A stretch of DNA of 26,929 nucleotides from Polychytrium aggregatum (GCF_025602895.1 NW_026516520.1:1-26929), one strand, 5' to 3'; shown: positions 1 through 11,239, numbered from the stretch's first letter. Numbers and translations are program-made. Notes: generated from the sequence alone by a model not told the origin.

Positions 1-126
1 CAAGTCGTCGTCGGCCCGGCTCCAGCCAGACACTCGCTTCTTCTCCAACCCTGTTCTCTCGCGGAGCTTGCGATCGCCCGCCGTGACAACTTACTCCCCC
101 GCTCGTTCCTGCCGCTTGCAGCGCAC

Positions 127-3100
127 ATGTGCGGCATCCTCTGTGGGCTTGCCCGGTCGACTGGCCCGGTCGACTTACGATCGTCCAAGGTTGGTCGTGC
201 TGTCTGTCGTCCACAGCATGTCGCAACCACCCAGAAGCAGATCCAGTCGAGGCTCGTGAGTGTAACTTCCAGCATTTGCATCACCGATAGTGGGCCCCGA
301 TGTGGGAGGCACTGCTGCTGAAGAACAAGAACAGAGGTAGCTGTCGTGTGGAGGGCATTCACACCTGTGCGTGAAATGAACTTGGGCTTCGGATCGTACC
401 CAAGGACTCCAGAGATTGCTGCAGCATACCACCGGCCACATGCCCTCAGCCATTCGAGTCCACAATTGGTCGACCGACACCGTCGATTGATCTATACCAA
501 CAGCTGCACAATGCCGATAGCTGCAAAATGTCGATAATCAAACTCTGCTCCTGCAAGGCCCCGATCATCAAGGCTCTCTGGTGTTCACTGCCAACTCGCT
601 CGCCCTAACGATGCATTCGACCGTCCTGCACCTGCGAGGGAGCCAGGTCACACCTCAGCCGTATCAACCCCACTCGGAGTGTCCCGCTCCTCTGCTCGAC
701 AGAGTCTCTGCGTGCTCCTCGCCCATAGCACTGTCCTTCAATGGCGAGATCTATGGCGGACTCGACGGGATTCTTGACGACAGCCATCTGGGACACGAAT
801 GACACTGCGGCAGTGGCCGAATTTATCGCCCAGAACGTCGGCGATTCTCCAAGCCTGCTCAAAGGCATAGCAAAACTCAAGGGCGAATGGTCCATGTGCT
901 TCTATCAACTCGATCGGCGGCGGCTGTGGTTTGGTCGCGACTGCCTCGGCCGGAGATCGCTTGTGGTTCACTACCCGAGTCTGCTGGCTGGGTGGCGGGT
1001 TCGGATCTCTTCTTGATATCCTCGGTGACGGCCGGAACGGAGATGGACCCGCCGGGCTTTTGGACAGAGCTGCCTGCAGATGGGATGTACTGTCTGGACC
1101 TGCGCTCGCTGGATGAGGCGGCTCAGACCCTGAACCAGGCTCTGGAATCAACCCCACAAGGACCCGACGCCAGCAGCTTTTCAAGCCAAGTAAGCGCCGC
1201 AGATACAGATTCCAGCATCGGATGACGAAGCGTTGGTTATTGTGCAGTGGCATACCGACAGCATCTAACCGCGGCTGGATTGTCAGTTCAAGGAGCATAT
1301 CCGCCACTTCCCATGGAGCTCAGCGGTATCCCAAGTTGGCTCTGAGGACTTTCTTGTAAGACCCAGCGGCTGATTGCATTCATTTGGAAGCTGCTGCCTC
1401 CGTCTTTATGGCACTGGGCTCGTTCGTGGATGGCGGCTGTCATGCGATGAGACGGTCCTTGATACCGGCGCTTTCTGCGACTTCCAGGCCCTCACGCCCA
1501 TGGCCCTTGCATCCCCAGCCAAGCCCGCTGCAGGACATCAACAGTACCCTTCCCTCGGTCTCAGAATCGGATCAAGTTGTGGACTACTTGCTTGCGACAA
1601 CTCTGCCAAACGAATTCCCGGTCTTGCCCGAGCACACAACGGCTGTGCTCAGGCGATTCGACGAAGCCTTGAGCAATGCAGTCCGGCGGCGAGTTCAGAG
1701 TATTCCAAAACTCATCCAAAGGTGGGAAGCCAGACACCCATCCTGCGCCGTGTGTTTGTTGATATCGTGCTTCTGCTTCGCTCGCCATCGATTGGTTTCC
1801 GTAGCGAATGGGCCACCTCTGTCGTTGCTCGATCCTTGGCGTACTCACCCGTGCCGATCGATGTATTGGTTGCCCAGCCCAAAGCCACATGCCGCCCGTC
1901 TTGGAGTTCTGTTCTCGGGTGGTCTGGATTGCATTGCCCTTGCTGCCCTGGCGCACCGCCACTTGCCGCTAGATGAACCCATCGATCTACTCAACGTTGG
2001 GTTTGAGAATCCTCGAGTTCAAAAGGCTCAGTCCGCCAAATCCAGCAGAGGCAAGAAGCGAGAGAGCGCTGCTCTCGACAGCGAGTGCGACAGCCTTTCG
2101 GGTGCTCCCATCAAGCCAGTTGATGCAGCCTCGGCCACTGTTGACGATGAGTCAGTGTACAACGTCCCTGACCGCTTGACCGGGCTCTCGGGGCTCGCAG
2201 AATTGAAGGAGAGCTGCCCCGGTCGGCAATGGAACTTTGTCAAGATCAACATCACTTACAAAGAGGCCATGGAGAAGAAGGACTACATCGCGTCGCTGAT
2301 GATGCCGCTGTCGACTGTGATGGATCTGGTGCGTCCGCATCTCGGGCTGCCGCAGCACGCTGCTCCATCAGTGGCTTGATGCATTGACCATCTCTGTTTG
2401 GATCGGGACAATCGTGGTGACTTTGCAGAGTATTGCCATGGCATTTTGGTTTGCCTCTCGCGGAGAAGGTATGCATTGTGTTCTCCTTCCGAAGCATAGC
2501 TTCCGCAGCGCCGTATCTGTGGTGCCTATGCTGACCCAGATCTATCGATTCATCCCGACAATTGCTGGAGCTTAGGCGTGCTCCACGATGTAAGTAGGCA
2601 GCCCCAGCGTATGTGGCATGTTTGGAGCACCTTGTTGCAGGCGTCGCCGTTCTGATTTGTGCCAATGGATGGTTCCCTGCAGGACAATCGACCGTACAGC
2701 TCGCCGGCCAGAGTTCTGTTGAGCGGCCTTGGTGCGGATGAGCAGCTCGGAGGATATGGCCGCCATAAGGTCAGGTTCGATACGGCGGGGTGGGCCGGCC
2801 TCTACGAGGAAATCAAGATGGACCTGGGGCGCATCTCGGAGCGAAACATGGGTCGCGACGATCGCATCATAGCCGATCATGGCAAAGAGGTAGGCTCTGA
2901 TGCTGTGGAAAACAGGCGACGCCCGATGCTTGGAGGGTATTCATAGCGATGGCGAGACGGCTCTTCAGCTTCCGCCGTGCACTGGATCGCATCCGCAACG
3001 CTCGAGCTGACTGACGTCCCGATCATCTGGCGCGGGCAGGTGCGATTCCCGTTCCTGGACGAGGACTTTGTCAACGTTGCGTCGTCGTTGCCAGTGTACC

Positions 3101-3276
3101 ACAAAGCCGATCTGCGCTTCCGCAAAGGCATTGGCGAGAAGCTGGTGCTGAGGATGTACGTCCAGCGCGAGCTGGGGCTCACAAAGGCGGCAACGGAGCC
3201 CAAGCGGGCGGTGCAGTTTGGTGCGCGGACAGCAAAGATGGAGCACGGACGCGAGGCAGGAACCGATCGGATCTGA
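127..3276 (+). CDS. ASNSD1: ASNSD1-like asparagine synthetase domain protein, nine exons, two frame breaks
   Basis: The protein has an N-terminal class II glutamine amidotransferase domain and a C-terminal asparagine-synthetase/PP-loop ATPase domain, as in ASNSD1. Proposed exons: 127-255, 521-1189, 1287-1355, 1534-1721, 1878-2328, 2429-2468, 2576-2589, 2683-2889, 3040-3276; phases agree and total 2004 nt (667 aa; human ASNSD1 is about 640). The start gives MCGI, placing the nucleophile Cys2 right after Met. Recognisable blocks are [34 protein letters not shown] (PP-loop; the usual final Ser is Cys), [25 protein letters not shown], and RFPFLDE in the last exon. Two breaks occur in exon 2: FNGEIYGG lies in one frame, NDTAAVAEF through RRSLVVHY in another, and the block ending [14 protein letters not shown] returns to the first. 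No GT-AG intron fits either break. Intron 1722-1877 is a multiple of 3 and open, so it may be retained. The substrate of ASNSD1 proteins is not established. Family call is firm; the exact exon 2 sequence is not. Confidence 0.85.
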
Positions 3277-3811
3277 AGCCGGCACGGCATTGACCGAGGC
3301 AAGAAAGCGAGAATACACCCAGAAAGGCCCGGCATGGACATGGGCCGCGCGCGCAACACATGGGAGATGATGCTGATTTGAAATGCAACCGGTGCGGGGT
3401 GGGCTGTGGCACGCAAGTCGCAAGAGAAGGCTGGTGGTGGCAAAACAAATTGCGACTCTGGCATGGGAAGCCACAGCAGTGACGATGGAAGTGAGAACGG
3501 ACGGAGGTATACGGCAACCGCACCAGCAACCACGTCGGCAACTACACCAGCAACCACGTCGGCAACTACACCAGCAACCGCACCAGCAACCGCACGAGTA
3601 ACTGCGCGGCAATACCCCTGTCGATCCCGCGCAGCCGGCCCATCGGAGCGACATCGTGCGCCACCCGACACGTGTCGTCTGTGCGACAAGGCGCGTGCCG
3701 TCATGGGAATTCCCCCCGGCGCAACGGCGCGGGAAGAACGACATAAATCCATCTCCCCTCTCCATCGCCGGCCCGGCTCTCCATCCCTTTCTGTCGACAC
3801 CCATCCCAGCA
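3277..3811. other. Intergenic spacer between ASNSD1-like gene and amidohydrolase gene
   Basis: No coding exon is recognisable here. The interval should hold the 3' end of the upstream gene and the promoter of the amidohydrolase gene. It contains a short tandem repeat (3521-3592). A CATAAATC sequence near 3741 and a CT-rich stretch just before the ATG at 3812 are compatible with a fungal promoter and 5' leader, but this is only suggestive. Long open frames on both strands come from the GC-rich repeat and have no family features. Confidence 0.5.
3521..3592. repeat. 24-bp and 12-bp nested tandem repeat
   Basis: Two perfect 24-bp units (3521-3544 and 3545-3568) are followed by two copies of the 12-mer CACCAGCAACCG (3569-3592). 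The 24-bp unit is itself a 12-bp element followed by a diverged 12-bp copy, so the array probably grew by nested duplication. Read on the plus strand it would give Thr/Ala/Pro-rich peptides, but it sits between genes. Confidence 0.85.
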
Positions 3812-6800
3812 ATGTCCTCCAGACGAGCCGAGCGCGTCCCGCTCCTCGACGACGACGAAGACGAGGACACCCGCTCTCCCTCCATTGTCCCGCGACATCG
3901 CCCTTGGTACACCCAACGCCGATCCCAGCTTCTGCTGGCCTTCCTGGCTGCCCTGATCTTCCTCGCCATCACCCCATTTGTGCTCCATGCCCATCTCGAC
4001 TCGATCGACCATCCTCCGACCCTGAGCTCGCTCGGTCTCCCCGAAGAGGCCTTCGAAGCCGGCCTGCGTCGCTGCCTTGCTCTTGATCCTGCCCAGAAGC
4101 AGATCCAGGACAGGCTCGCCGAGCCCCGTGCCTCCAACCCTCGCTTCCCGGCCGACAGCAAGCCCACCTCCCCCAAGGATGGTGGCGCCCTCGTCATCAA
4201 AAACGCCCTGATCTGGGATGGCGATGGCAACGTCATCCATAACGCCACCCTGGCTCTCTACCGTGGTCTGATCCAGGCCGTCAACCCCAGCACCGACGAG
4301 CTGCATCACTTTGTCCAGTCCCTGCAAGACGACGAACCCGTTGCTTATCTCGATGTCGAGGGTCGCTACGTCACCCCGGGTATCGTTGATCAGCATTCCC
4401 ACATTGGCACAGACTCGTGGCCATCGCTCTGGGGTCATTCCGACACCAACGAAATGAGCGGACCCACGCTGCCGCAGATGCGCTCGCTTGACTCGTTCAA
4501 CTCCTTTGACGACGCCATCGGCGTTGTTCATTCGGTAAGGCGTCCGGCTCCTGAAGGGGGCGACTCGTAAGGGTACATCTCTAGTCCGATCAGCAGGTGC
4601 CTAGCCACGAGCTGGTTTGATCAGATCGGTGCGAATACAGCCATCCAGATCGCATGCATGGGGAGGCGTTGCTTGGATTACCGCCACCGATCGGGCTGGC
4701 GCAGTATCGTCAGAGCGAGCGAGCGGCTGCCGAGACGTGGATCTAACGAGGCTTTGGAGTTCGGTATCGCAGCTGACGAGTTCCGGCCTGCTTCCAGGGC
4801 GGTGTCACCACCTCGCTTGTCCTTCCTGGCTCTGGAAACCTCATGGGCGGCGAGGCATACGTGTAAGTACGGAGCATCGGAGCCATAGCCATAGCCATAG
4901 CCATAGCCATAGCCACCGAGACTGCTCCTGGACCAGACCCCAAATCCCAGGGCCCAGAAACTGTTCCGCTGACTTTGTGCAACTTTTCTGCCAGCTTCAA
5001 GCTCCGCCGCACTCCCAGCAACAACTCCGAGGAAATGCTCATCAACTACAATATGAAATCCGGCGACGGAAAGCAATGGCGATGGATGAAAATGGCTTGC
5101 GGCGAGAACCCCAAGCGCTCCTATGGCCCGCGCACCATGCCCTTCTCCCGTATGGGCGAGGCTTGGCTCTTCCGTGAAAAGTTCGAGGCCGCCCAAAAGC
5201 TCAAGGATGTCCAGGACGACTGGTGCGCTGTTGCCTCCGAGGCTCGCCGCCGCTTCGGACGATCGGCCCACCGCGTCGTCAGTTCGCGCTTCCCCGAGGA
5301 CCTCAAGCTCGAGAGCTTGGTTGCTCTCCTTCGCGGCGATGTCGGCCTCAACGTCCACTGCTACGAGGTTGGTCTCCTTTCCCGATGCCTTGTGTGGTCG
5401 AGTTCGCAAACGCTTCAGACAACAAAGCTAATCTCCTGTGCTTGCTTGTTTGGGCGTTAGACTCATGACCTCCAAATGATGATTCGCAACTCGCACGAGT
5501 TTGGCTTCAAGATCCGCACGTTCCACCACGCAACCTCCGCCTGGCTCCTCGGCACTGAGCTGGCCAAGGAAAACATCTCCGTGGCTATCTTTGTGAGTCT
5601 TGAGGCTGCAATCGAGTAGCAGTGGAGAGGGGGGGGGAGCAGGGACTTGCTAACCACTGTGGCCATCCCTGCCTGCGGTCGTTGCTTGCTGTTTTCTTAC
5701 GTCGTCCTCTCTGGACCATGCTCGGTTCGTTGCTCTTTCTGTCTCGCTCGTGCTGTCACTGCCAGTCTGATCACTGGGCATACAAAACCGAGGCGTACCA
5801 AGGCTCGCTCCACGCCGGCAAGATCCTGGCTGACCACGGCGTCCAAGTCGCCTACAAGAGTGACCATCCCGTCCTCAACTCGCAGGTTCGATGCCGCCTG
5901 TTGCTTTGGTGTTGAGCTGGGTTCACCCCGGTCCCGCGCAGAGGCTTGCTTGCATCGTCAGCGTGCATCTCACCCCACCTGGCAAGGCAGTCCTCTAAAC
6001 GGCCATCCCCCCCGGTCCTCTTCAGCACCTTCTCTATCAAGCTGCCAAAGGACACCACTTTGGCTTGCCCGCACACTTGGCCTTTGCGGCGGTCACTTCG
6101 GTGCCGGCCGATCGCCTGGGTCTTGGCTGGCGAATCGGTCGACTCAAGCCCGGATACGATGCCGATGTTGTTGTCTGGGACAGGTATGCCCTCTGCCGTG
6201 CGTTGCTGAAGGACCAAAATCTCGCTCGCTGAGCAAGCTGTCTGCTCCGCCGCTGCTTGCCTCCTCGTTCTGGCTCAGGACGCCCTTCACTGGCACTCTG
6301 CTCCCTCTCTACCGAGGCTTCTAATACCTCACCATTTCATTCCAGAAACCCCCTGGAGCTTGGCGCTCATCCTCTCAGGGTCTACACCGATGGCTTCGAG
6401 ACTTTCTCGCTCGACTTTACTCCTCCTCCGAGCTCCCTCGAGGTGATCAAGCCCCAGATGACGGTCCGTCCGTCTAGCACCTCGTGCCAGCCCCAGTCCT
6501 CCCACTACAGCTTGGTCAACATTGGGCGCCTCTATGCCAACGAATCCACTGTCCTCCGGGATGCAGTTGTGGTGACTGTGGATGGAGTCATCACCTGCCT
6601 CGGCCGCAAGAACGACTGCAAGCTCGAAGGCGATGTCTACGATCTCAAGGGTGGCGTCGTGATCCCGGTGAGTAAGCTTGTTCGATGACGCAGCAGGCTC
6701 CGACGGCAAAAATCGAGCCTGAAGCGCAAGGGTTGGATGACGTTATTAGCTCAAGCACCTCGCGGCGATTGCCTCCCCCTCCCCGCTCGTGGCTTTGTCG

Positions 6801-8405
6801 TGTCCAAAGTGCTGCTTGTTTCTTACCATGTCGTTTCCATCGCAAACCAGGGCATCATTGCCGCAAACGTCCGAACTGGCTTGGAGGAGATTCCTTCTGA
6901 GAGCGATACCAAGGATGGCGAGTCGACGGGCTACCCCTTCGAAGAGCGATCTCAGTGGCTCCGCGCCGTTGACGGTCTCACACTCGGTGACTCCAAGGTT
7001 AGGACGGTCTTGCGGAACGCTGGTACGTGTGCAGATGACTCCATGTCCCAAATGCCATATACGCCAATCACCGACACTGATGGCAGCTGAGCAACCGAAC
7101 AGTCGAGCGTCTCCTGCGATCCTGGCTAATGCAAGAAAACATTGTGACTGCCGCCAGGCATTTTGACTGCCGTTACTGCTCCGGAGGCTCCCGGTGTCTT
7201 CCAGGGCCTGAGCGTCGCCTATCGAACCACAACCGAGAGTAAGTTTACTGCTCGCGTAGCTGCTGCAGCTCCATGCCCACCCCGTTGCTGCATCGCATGC
7301 GCATCTGTACTCTCTGGATCCAGCTGCGGCGGTGTCGGGCCATCGAGCCATCGAGATTGAGTTGGGCGTTAACATGAACTGTTACTGACCAATCTGGGAT
7401 CTCACATGTGCTTGGTTCTGATCGTGCAATAGACCTTGTTGGCTCTGTTGTTCAAGAGGAAGCTGCTGTCCACGCCCGCATCGGCAACGCAGCCAAGGTC
7501 GACGGGCCAGAGGGCTCTGTTACGGGACAGATTGCCAAGTTGCGTCGCGTTTTGGAGAAGGGCAACAACCCACTGGAGCGAGTCCAGAGCGGCCAGCTGC
7601 CGTTCCTCATCGAGGTGAGACTGATGCCGTCGTGCTCGCAGGAGACCAGTGCTCAAGAGGAGGGAATTGTGTGAGCGCGGTGCTGGATCTCAGGGAGTGC
7701 CAGTGACTGAAGCAGCCGGGGCAAGCCAGTATCAAGAAAGCAGTGCCCCGCAGGTAACTAACGGGTATCGCTGTGTCCCGTGGCCACAATCATGGCTTGG
7801 GGAAAAAATTGTGCACCTGCTGTCTATGCGATCCATCTGGTCAGGCGCACTCCGCGAGCGACATTCTCCGCATCATTGCTCTCAAGAAGGCCGAGGAGAC
7901 CAAGAAACCCGAAGCACCGGCGATCACAAACTGGGTCATCGTCGGCGGTGCTGAGGCCTGGTCTGTTGCCGCCGAGCTTGCCGAGGCCCAGGTCAGCGTG
8001 ATCTTGCAGCCCGCCCGCTGCACACCCGGCCAGTGGGAGACTCGCAAGTGCCGCCCAACCGGCAGCCGCCCGACGGGGCCCGAGATCCTCAAGCAGCACC
8101 AGGTCAACTTTGTTCTCGCTAGCGTTGACATGGCGCACGAGCTCATCTGGGAAGCCGGCTGGGTCAAGGGCGACTCGACCCTGAACCTCTTTAGCGACAT
8201 TGACGCCATCGGACTGGTCACTTGGAAGGTTGCCGATGTCTTTGGCCTCGGCAACGCCACAGCTCTCAACCAGAGCGTTGGCCGCATTGTCCCGGGCTTC
8301 CGCAACCAGCTCATTGCCTTCAACGGCGATCCTCTCCAACTCAAGAGCGAGATCCAGATCATTGCCGACGGCACCTCTCTGCAGTGCTTCCCCCAGCAAG
8401 TCTGA
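3812..8405 (+). CDS. Membrane-anchored two-domain amidohydrolase, 11 exons, 962 aa
   Basis: Exons: 3812-4534, 4798-4862, 4995-5367, 5461-5592, 5766-5885, 6026-6183, 6346-6667, 6851-7022, 7158-7238, 7433-7614, 7845-8405; all phases agree with no frame break. The N-terminus is short and acidic (PLLDDDEDED, residues 10-19) and is followed by one hydrophobic segment at about 39-59, suggesting a type II anchor with the catalytic part in the lumen or outside. The first half is an imidazolonepropionase-like amidohydrolase: TPGIVDQHSHIG (H195, H197), GGVTTSLVLPGSGNLMGGEAY, NVHCYE (H384), TFHHA (H409/H410), KSDHP (D464), and LKPGYDADVVVWD closing the fold. The second half (from about 510) repeats the layout: VTVDGVITCLG and GGVVIPGIIAANVR occupy the place of PGxxDxHxH without the histidines, then GILTAVTAPE and TNWVIVGGAEAW. 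It is probably non-catalytic. Paired amidohydrolase halves of this kind occur in fungal proteins of unknown substrate. The domain call is strong; the substrate is unknown. Confidence 0.93.
4881..4916. repeat. Hexanucleotide repeat in amidohydrolase intron 2
   Basis: Five perfect copies of AGCCAT plus a near-perfect sixth lie in the intron between exons 2 and 3, shortly after the GTAAGT donor at 4863. It is a simple microsatellite and should vary between strains. Confidence 0.9.
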
Positions 8406-8624
8406 GGACTGACCCCCCCCCTCGGGCTTTGTCACAGGCAAAGACAAAGCAAGGGGAGAGAGCAGAGGAGAGCATTTCCGCTGGTTGTCGAGGCACTATC
8501 TTCCTGTGCTCCTCCTGGGTTCACTCTCTCTCTTTGCACGATTCAACGGCCTCGTAATTTGGGTACAATACTCCCTCGCCTACCGCCTGCACCCCCCCCC
8601 TCTTTACACACAACGACAATACGA

Positions 8625-8630
8625 AATAAA
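8625..8630 (+). terminator. Possible polyadenylation signal AATAAA
   Basis: A canonical AATAAA hexamer lies 220 nt after the amidohydrolase stop codon, in the convergent 3' region. The distance is plausible for a fungal 3' UTR, but hexamer use in zoosporic fungi is loose, so this is a candidate only. Confidence 0.3.
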
Positions 8631-8899
8631 CCCCTGCAGACGGCAATTGAGACACATGAAGGAACTGGAATCTCTCAGACAGAGCGAGTGGAGGTGGGTG
8701 ATGCGAATCACAACCGGGTCCCCCCTCGAGCTGGAGGTAGAGAATCCCTCGAGTCGGAAGCAAAGAATCCAGGCACGCCACCGGGCTTTCATTGGGTACC
8801 ACCATAGGGCAGAACGCATATGGAGACTCACAGACTGACAGGAGGAATCCCTTCCTCCCGCCACCTCCAAAAAGCTGCATCCATAACACACAGGACGCA

Positions 8900-8931
8900 C
8901 ATACATACACACATACATACATACATATAGA
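8900..8931. repeat. CATA microsatellite
   Basis: An imperfect ACATACAT array, interrupted by CACA, in the 3' intergenic region. Confidence 0.8.
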
Positions 8932-9113
8932 CACATCGAAAAGTACATACAACAATTCAGGAATTGTGAGCAAAACACGATGCTGATGGACAACGAAGCG
9001 CTGCTGCTGTCCATCAGCGGACAAGGAAGTGCTGCTCACAGATTCCAATGAGCGCGGAGTAAAAAGAGAAACAACGAGATGAAAGAAAAAGCCAGCAAGA
9101 TCAGAATAGCATC

Positions 9114-9118
<5 letters not shown>

Positions 9119-9146
<28 letters not shown>
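9119..9146. repeat. (AG)14 dinucleotide microsatellite
   Basis: An uninterrupted run of 14 AG units on the plus strand, in the 3' intergenic region between the convergent genes. Confidence 0.9.
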
Positions 9147-9445
9147 CAATGTGAGCCATATCAGCAGAAAAGTAATAACAACAACGGAGAACAAAAACAG
9201 CAGAGCAGCGAAGAATGAAACTGAGACAAATCGTGCAAGAGTGCGAGTGCGAGGATACTGGGGGGGGGTCATGCGTGTGCGTGTGCGTATGGGAAACGTG
9301 CAATCAGAGAAACCGAGATGACCAGATGGAGGAGACGATCGTGCAGGGCGGCACGGGTATGAGACATCCCAGGCCCATGCTCATTGCCCAGACCCAAGAC
9401 CCAAGGACCCACGATCTGCACAGCCAGCTGAAGCAGAGACAAGGC

Positions 9446-9479
9446 CATCACCACCACCATCACCACCATCACCACCACC
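9446..9479. repeat. CAC/CAT trinucleotide repeat
   Basis: An imperfect trinucleotide run of CAC and CAT, about 11 units. One plus-strand frame reads as a His tract, but no gene is supported there. It lies just beyond the 3' end of the zinc-finger coding region. Confidence 0.85.
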
Positions 9480-9548
9480 GACAGTTAGGGCAAGTGGGCA
9501 AGAGGGGAGGGAGAGAGCGGCCGTTGCCGCACGGACGGCCTTGCTTGG

Positions 9549-11109
9549 CTACCGTTGGTGCTTGTGCAAGAGTTGGGATATGGAGTGGTTGTTGACATGG
9601 CGGTTGAGGTCGGCCAGCCTGCAGACGGTATCGTTTCGTCGAAAGAACCGGCAACACGAGTCAGTATCCTTTGATTCGCATCAGCAGCAGCATGATGCAC
9701 GAATGGAGGGGAGGGAGCAAACAGCAGCGCCATTGAATCGAGTTGAATACGGTCCAATTTCGTCCAAGATAGTGCATAGGCTCCTACCTGAAGAACGATG
9801 CGCCGCATGGCCGGCACCAGAACTGCTTCTCGCGGCCGGCATCGTGGATCTTCAAGTGCTGATCCCGGTTCCAGCGACGCGTGAACTGGCGGTTGCAAAC
9901 GTGGCAGTTGAACTGGGGTGGCTCGGCTATCTTGGGCTTGCGGAGCGCTGCATCAAAGCCTCTGGCATGCAACAGATGTGGAGGCGGCGGCGGCGGCGGC
10001 GGCGGTGGAGGTGGCGGATACATCCGAGGGGCCCCGCCAGGGCCGACATCGAACGGCGTGCGAGAATCAGGGGACAGCAGCTGGGATTGGGGTCCAGGGC
10101 GATTGCGGTGTCCGTGGGAATAGGGCAGATCCAGTCGACGGCCATCGGCAAAGCCCGAGGCAGAGAGGGGCAGCTGGTTCGCATGGCCGCCCAAGAACGA
10201 AGCGCCAGGCATGCCGATGCCGGGTCTGGGTCTGGGCTCAGAAAGAGACATGGATCTGGATCGGATGGGCAGCGTCGGTGACGGCGAGAGCGGCAGCGAG
10301 CGAGACCCACCCGGTGGAGGCAAGATGGGCATCGACGGGCGCCGGCGTTCGATAGAGGCTTGTGGAGGCTGCGGATGAGAATGGCCCGGGTGGTCTATGG
10401 GGCGGCCGATTCCGGGCTGGCCAGGCGGTAGCTGCTTTGCGTGGACCGCGGAAGTAGATCCCGGATAGGCACCCGTAAAGTCTCGGTTGGAAACCGACGA
10501 GGGCTGTGGGGCGGGCTGGCGATTGCGTGGCGAAGGGGGTGACAGCCTCTGTGTCGATGGAGGGTGTGCAGGCACAGTGTGCTTGAAGCGTTTGGCAGAA
10601 TCCCAGTGCGCTGGGAGATGCTGGGGGTCGCCATGCGGCGAGTCGAGCTCGTACTTTCGCTTGAGCAGGTCCTGTTGGGGGTGGTACTGCGACGAAGGGT
10701 ACTCGGGCGATCGACGGGGGGGCTGAGGCGGCTGGAGATGGCCATGGCCGAGAGTGGTCAGCGGCCGGGACGCAGGGACAGGAGGGGAGACTTGCGAGGC
10801 AGGATGAGGAGGACGAGGGTGCTGAGACGGGCGCAAAGGCTGTGATTGCTGAGGCGGGTGCGACTGTTGAGATGGGGCCGGCAGAGCCTGGTCCCGACCA
10901 AAGATGGAGGGGAGCGATATCGAGCTGGGTTGGGCCTGGGGCGGGACCTGGGGATGGGTGGCAGGCGGCATACTGTGCCGGGCCGAATACGGCGGCGATG
11001 TCACCGACAGAGTTGCCGGTTGCCGGGGCAGACTGGGAACAATCGATGACAGGGGCGGGAGCGACTCCATCACGGCAGCATGGGCTGGTGGGGGAAGCAG
11101 GCGAAGCAA
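9549..11109 (-). CDS. Proline-rich protein with two C-terminal C2H2 zinc fingers
   Basis: Exon 1 runs from 11109 (ATG) down to 9788 and exon 2 from 9618 to the stop at 9551-9549. The intron has a GTAGGAG donor and a CTGCAG acceptor, phase 2. Exon 1 encodes a long Pro/Ser/Gln/His-rich, low-complexity N-terminus with a 14-residue polyproline tract. Next comes finger 1, CHVCNRQFTRRWNRDQHLKIH, which fits C-x2-C-x12-H-x3-H. Finger 2 starts CRPCGASFF in exon 1 and is completed by RLADLNRHVNNH from exon 2, giving the same exact spacing. Total length is 463 aa; a second in-frame ATG at 11070 gives 450 aa and is an equally good start. Two adjacent fingers after a disordered tail suggest a sequence-specific DNA-binding regulator in the nucleus. 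I cannot assign an orthologue or target. Confidence 0.82.
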
Positions 11110-11239
11110 GCTGGTGTTGCGATCCAGCAGGAGGGAAGGGGGTGGGCAACGACCGGATTAGGGGCGGTGCAGCTGGATACAGGAAGCCGGCGATACGGAA
11201 CCGAAGACACCAGCCAGGCGACGGTTGTTCTTGAGGAAG

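Larger units (their letters stand above)
8406..9548. other. Convergent 3' intergenic region with microsatellites
   Basis: This interval lies between two convergent genes: the amidohydrolase (stop at 8405, plus) and the zinc-finger gene (stop at 9549, minus). It should carry both 3' UTRs. I see no coding exon. It is rich in simple sequence: C runs near 8411 and 8591, CATA repeats, (AG)14, a G run near 9261 followed by GTGCGT repeats, and CAC/CAT repeats. Confidence 0.6.

Noticed and set aside
760..1015. Programmed ribosomal frameshifting as explanation of the ASNSD1 frame breaks
   Set aside because: Two shifts of different sign within about 200 nt, without an evident slippery heptamer or pause structure and in a family not known for it, make sequencing or assembly indels more likely.
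738..1307. Open frame of 189 codons on the minus strand
   Set aside because: Antisense shadow of ASNSD1 exon 2, which has clear family similarity on the plus strand.
2965..4248. Open frame of 427 codons on the minus strand with Cys/Trp/Gly repeats
   Set aside because: It is antisense to the last ASNSD1 exon and the first amidohydrolase exon, and the Cys repeats come from the 24-bp tandem repeat at 3521-3592.
9215..9595. Plus-strand open frame with a polyhistidine run
   Set aside because: The His tract is the CAC/CAT microsatellite, and the frame overlaps the 3' part of the zinc-finger gene on the other strand.
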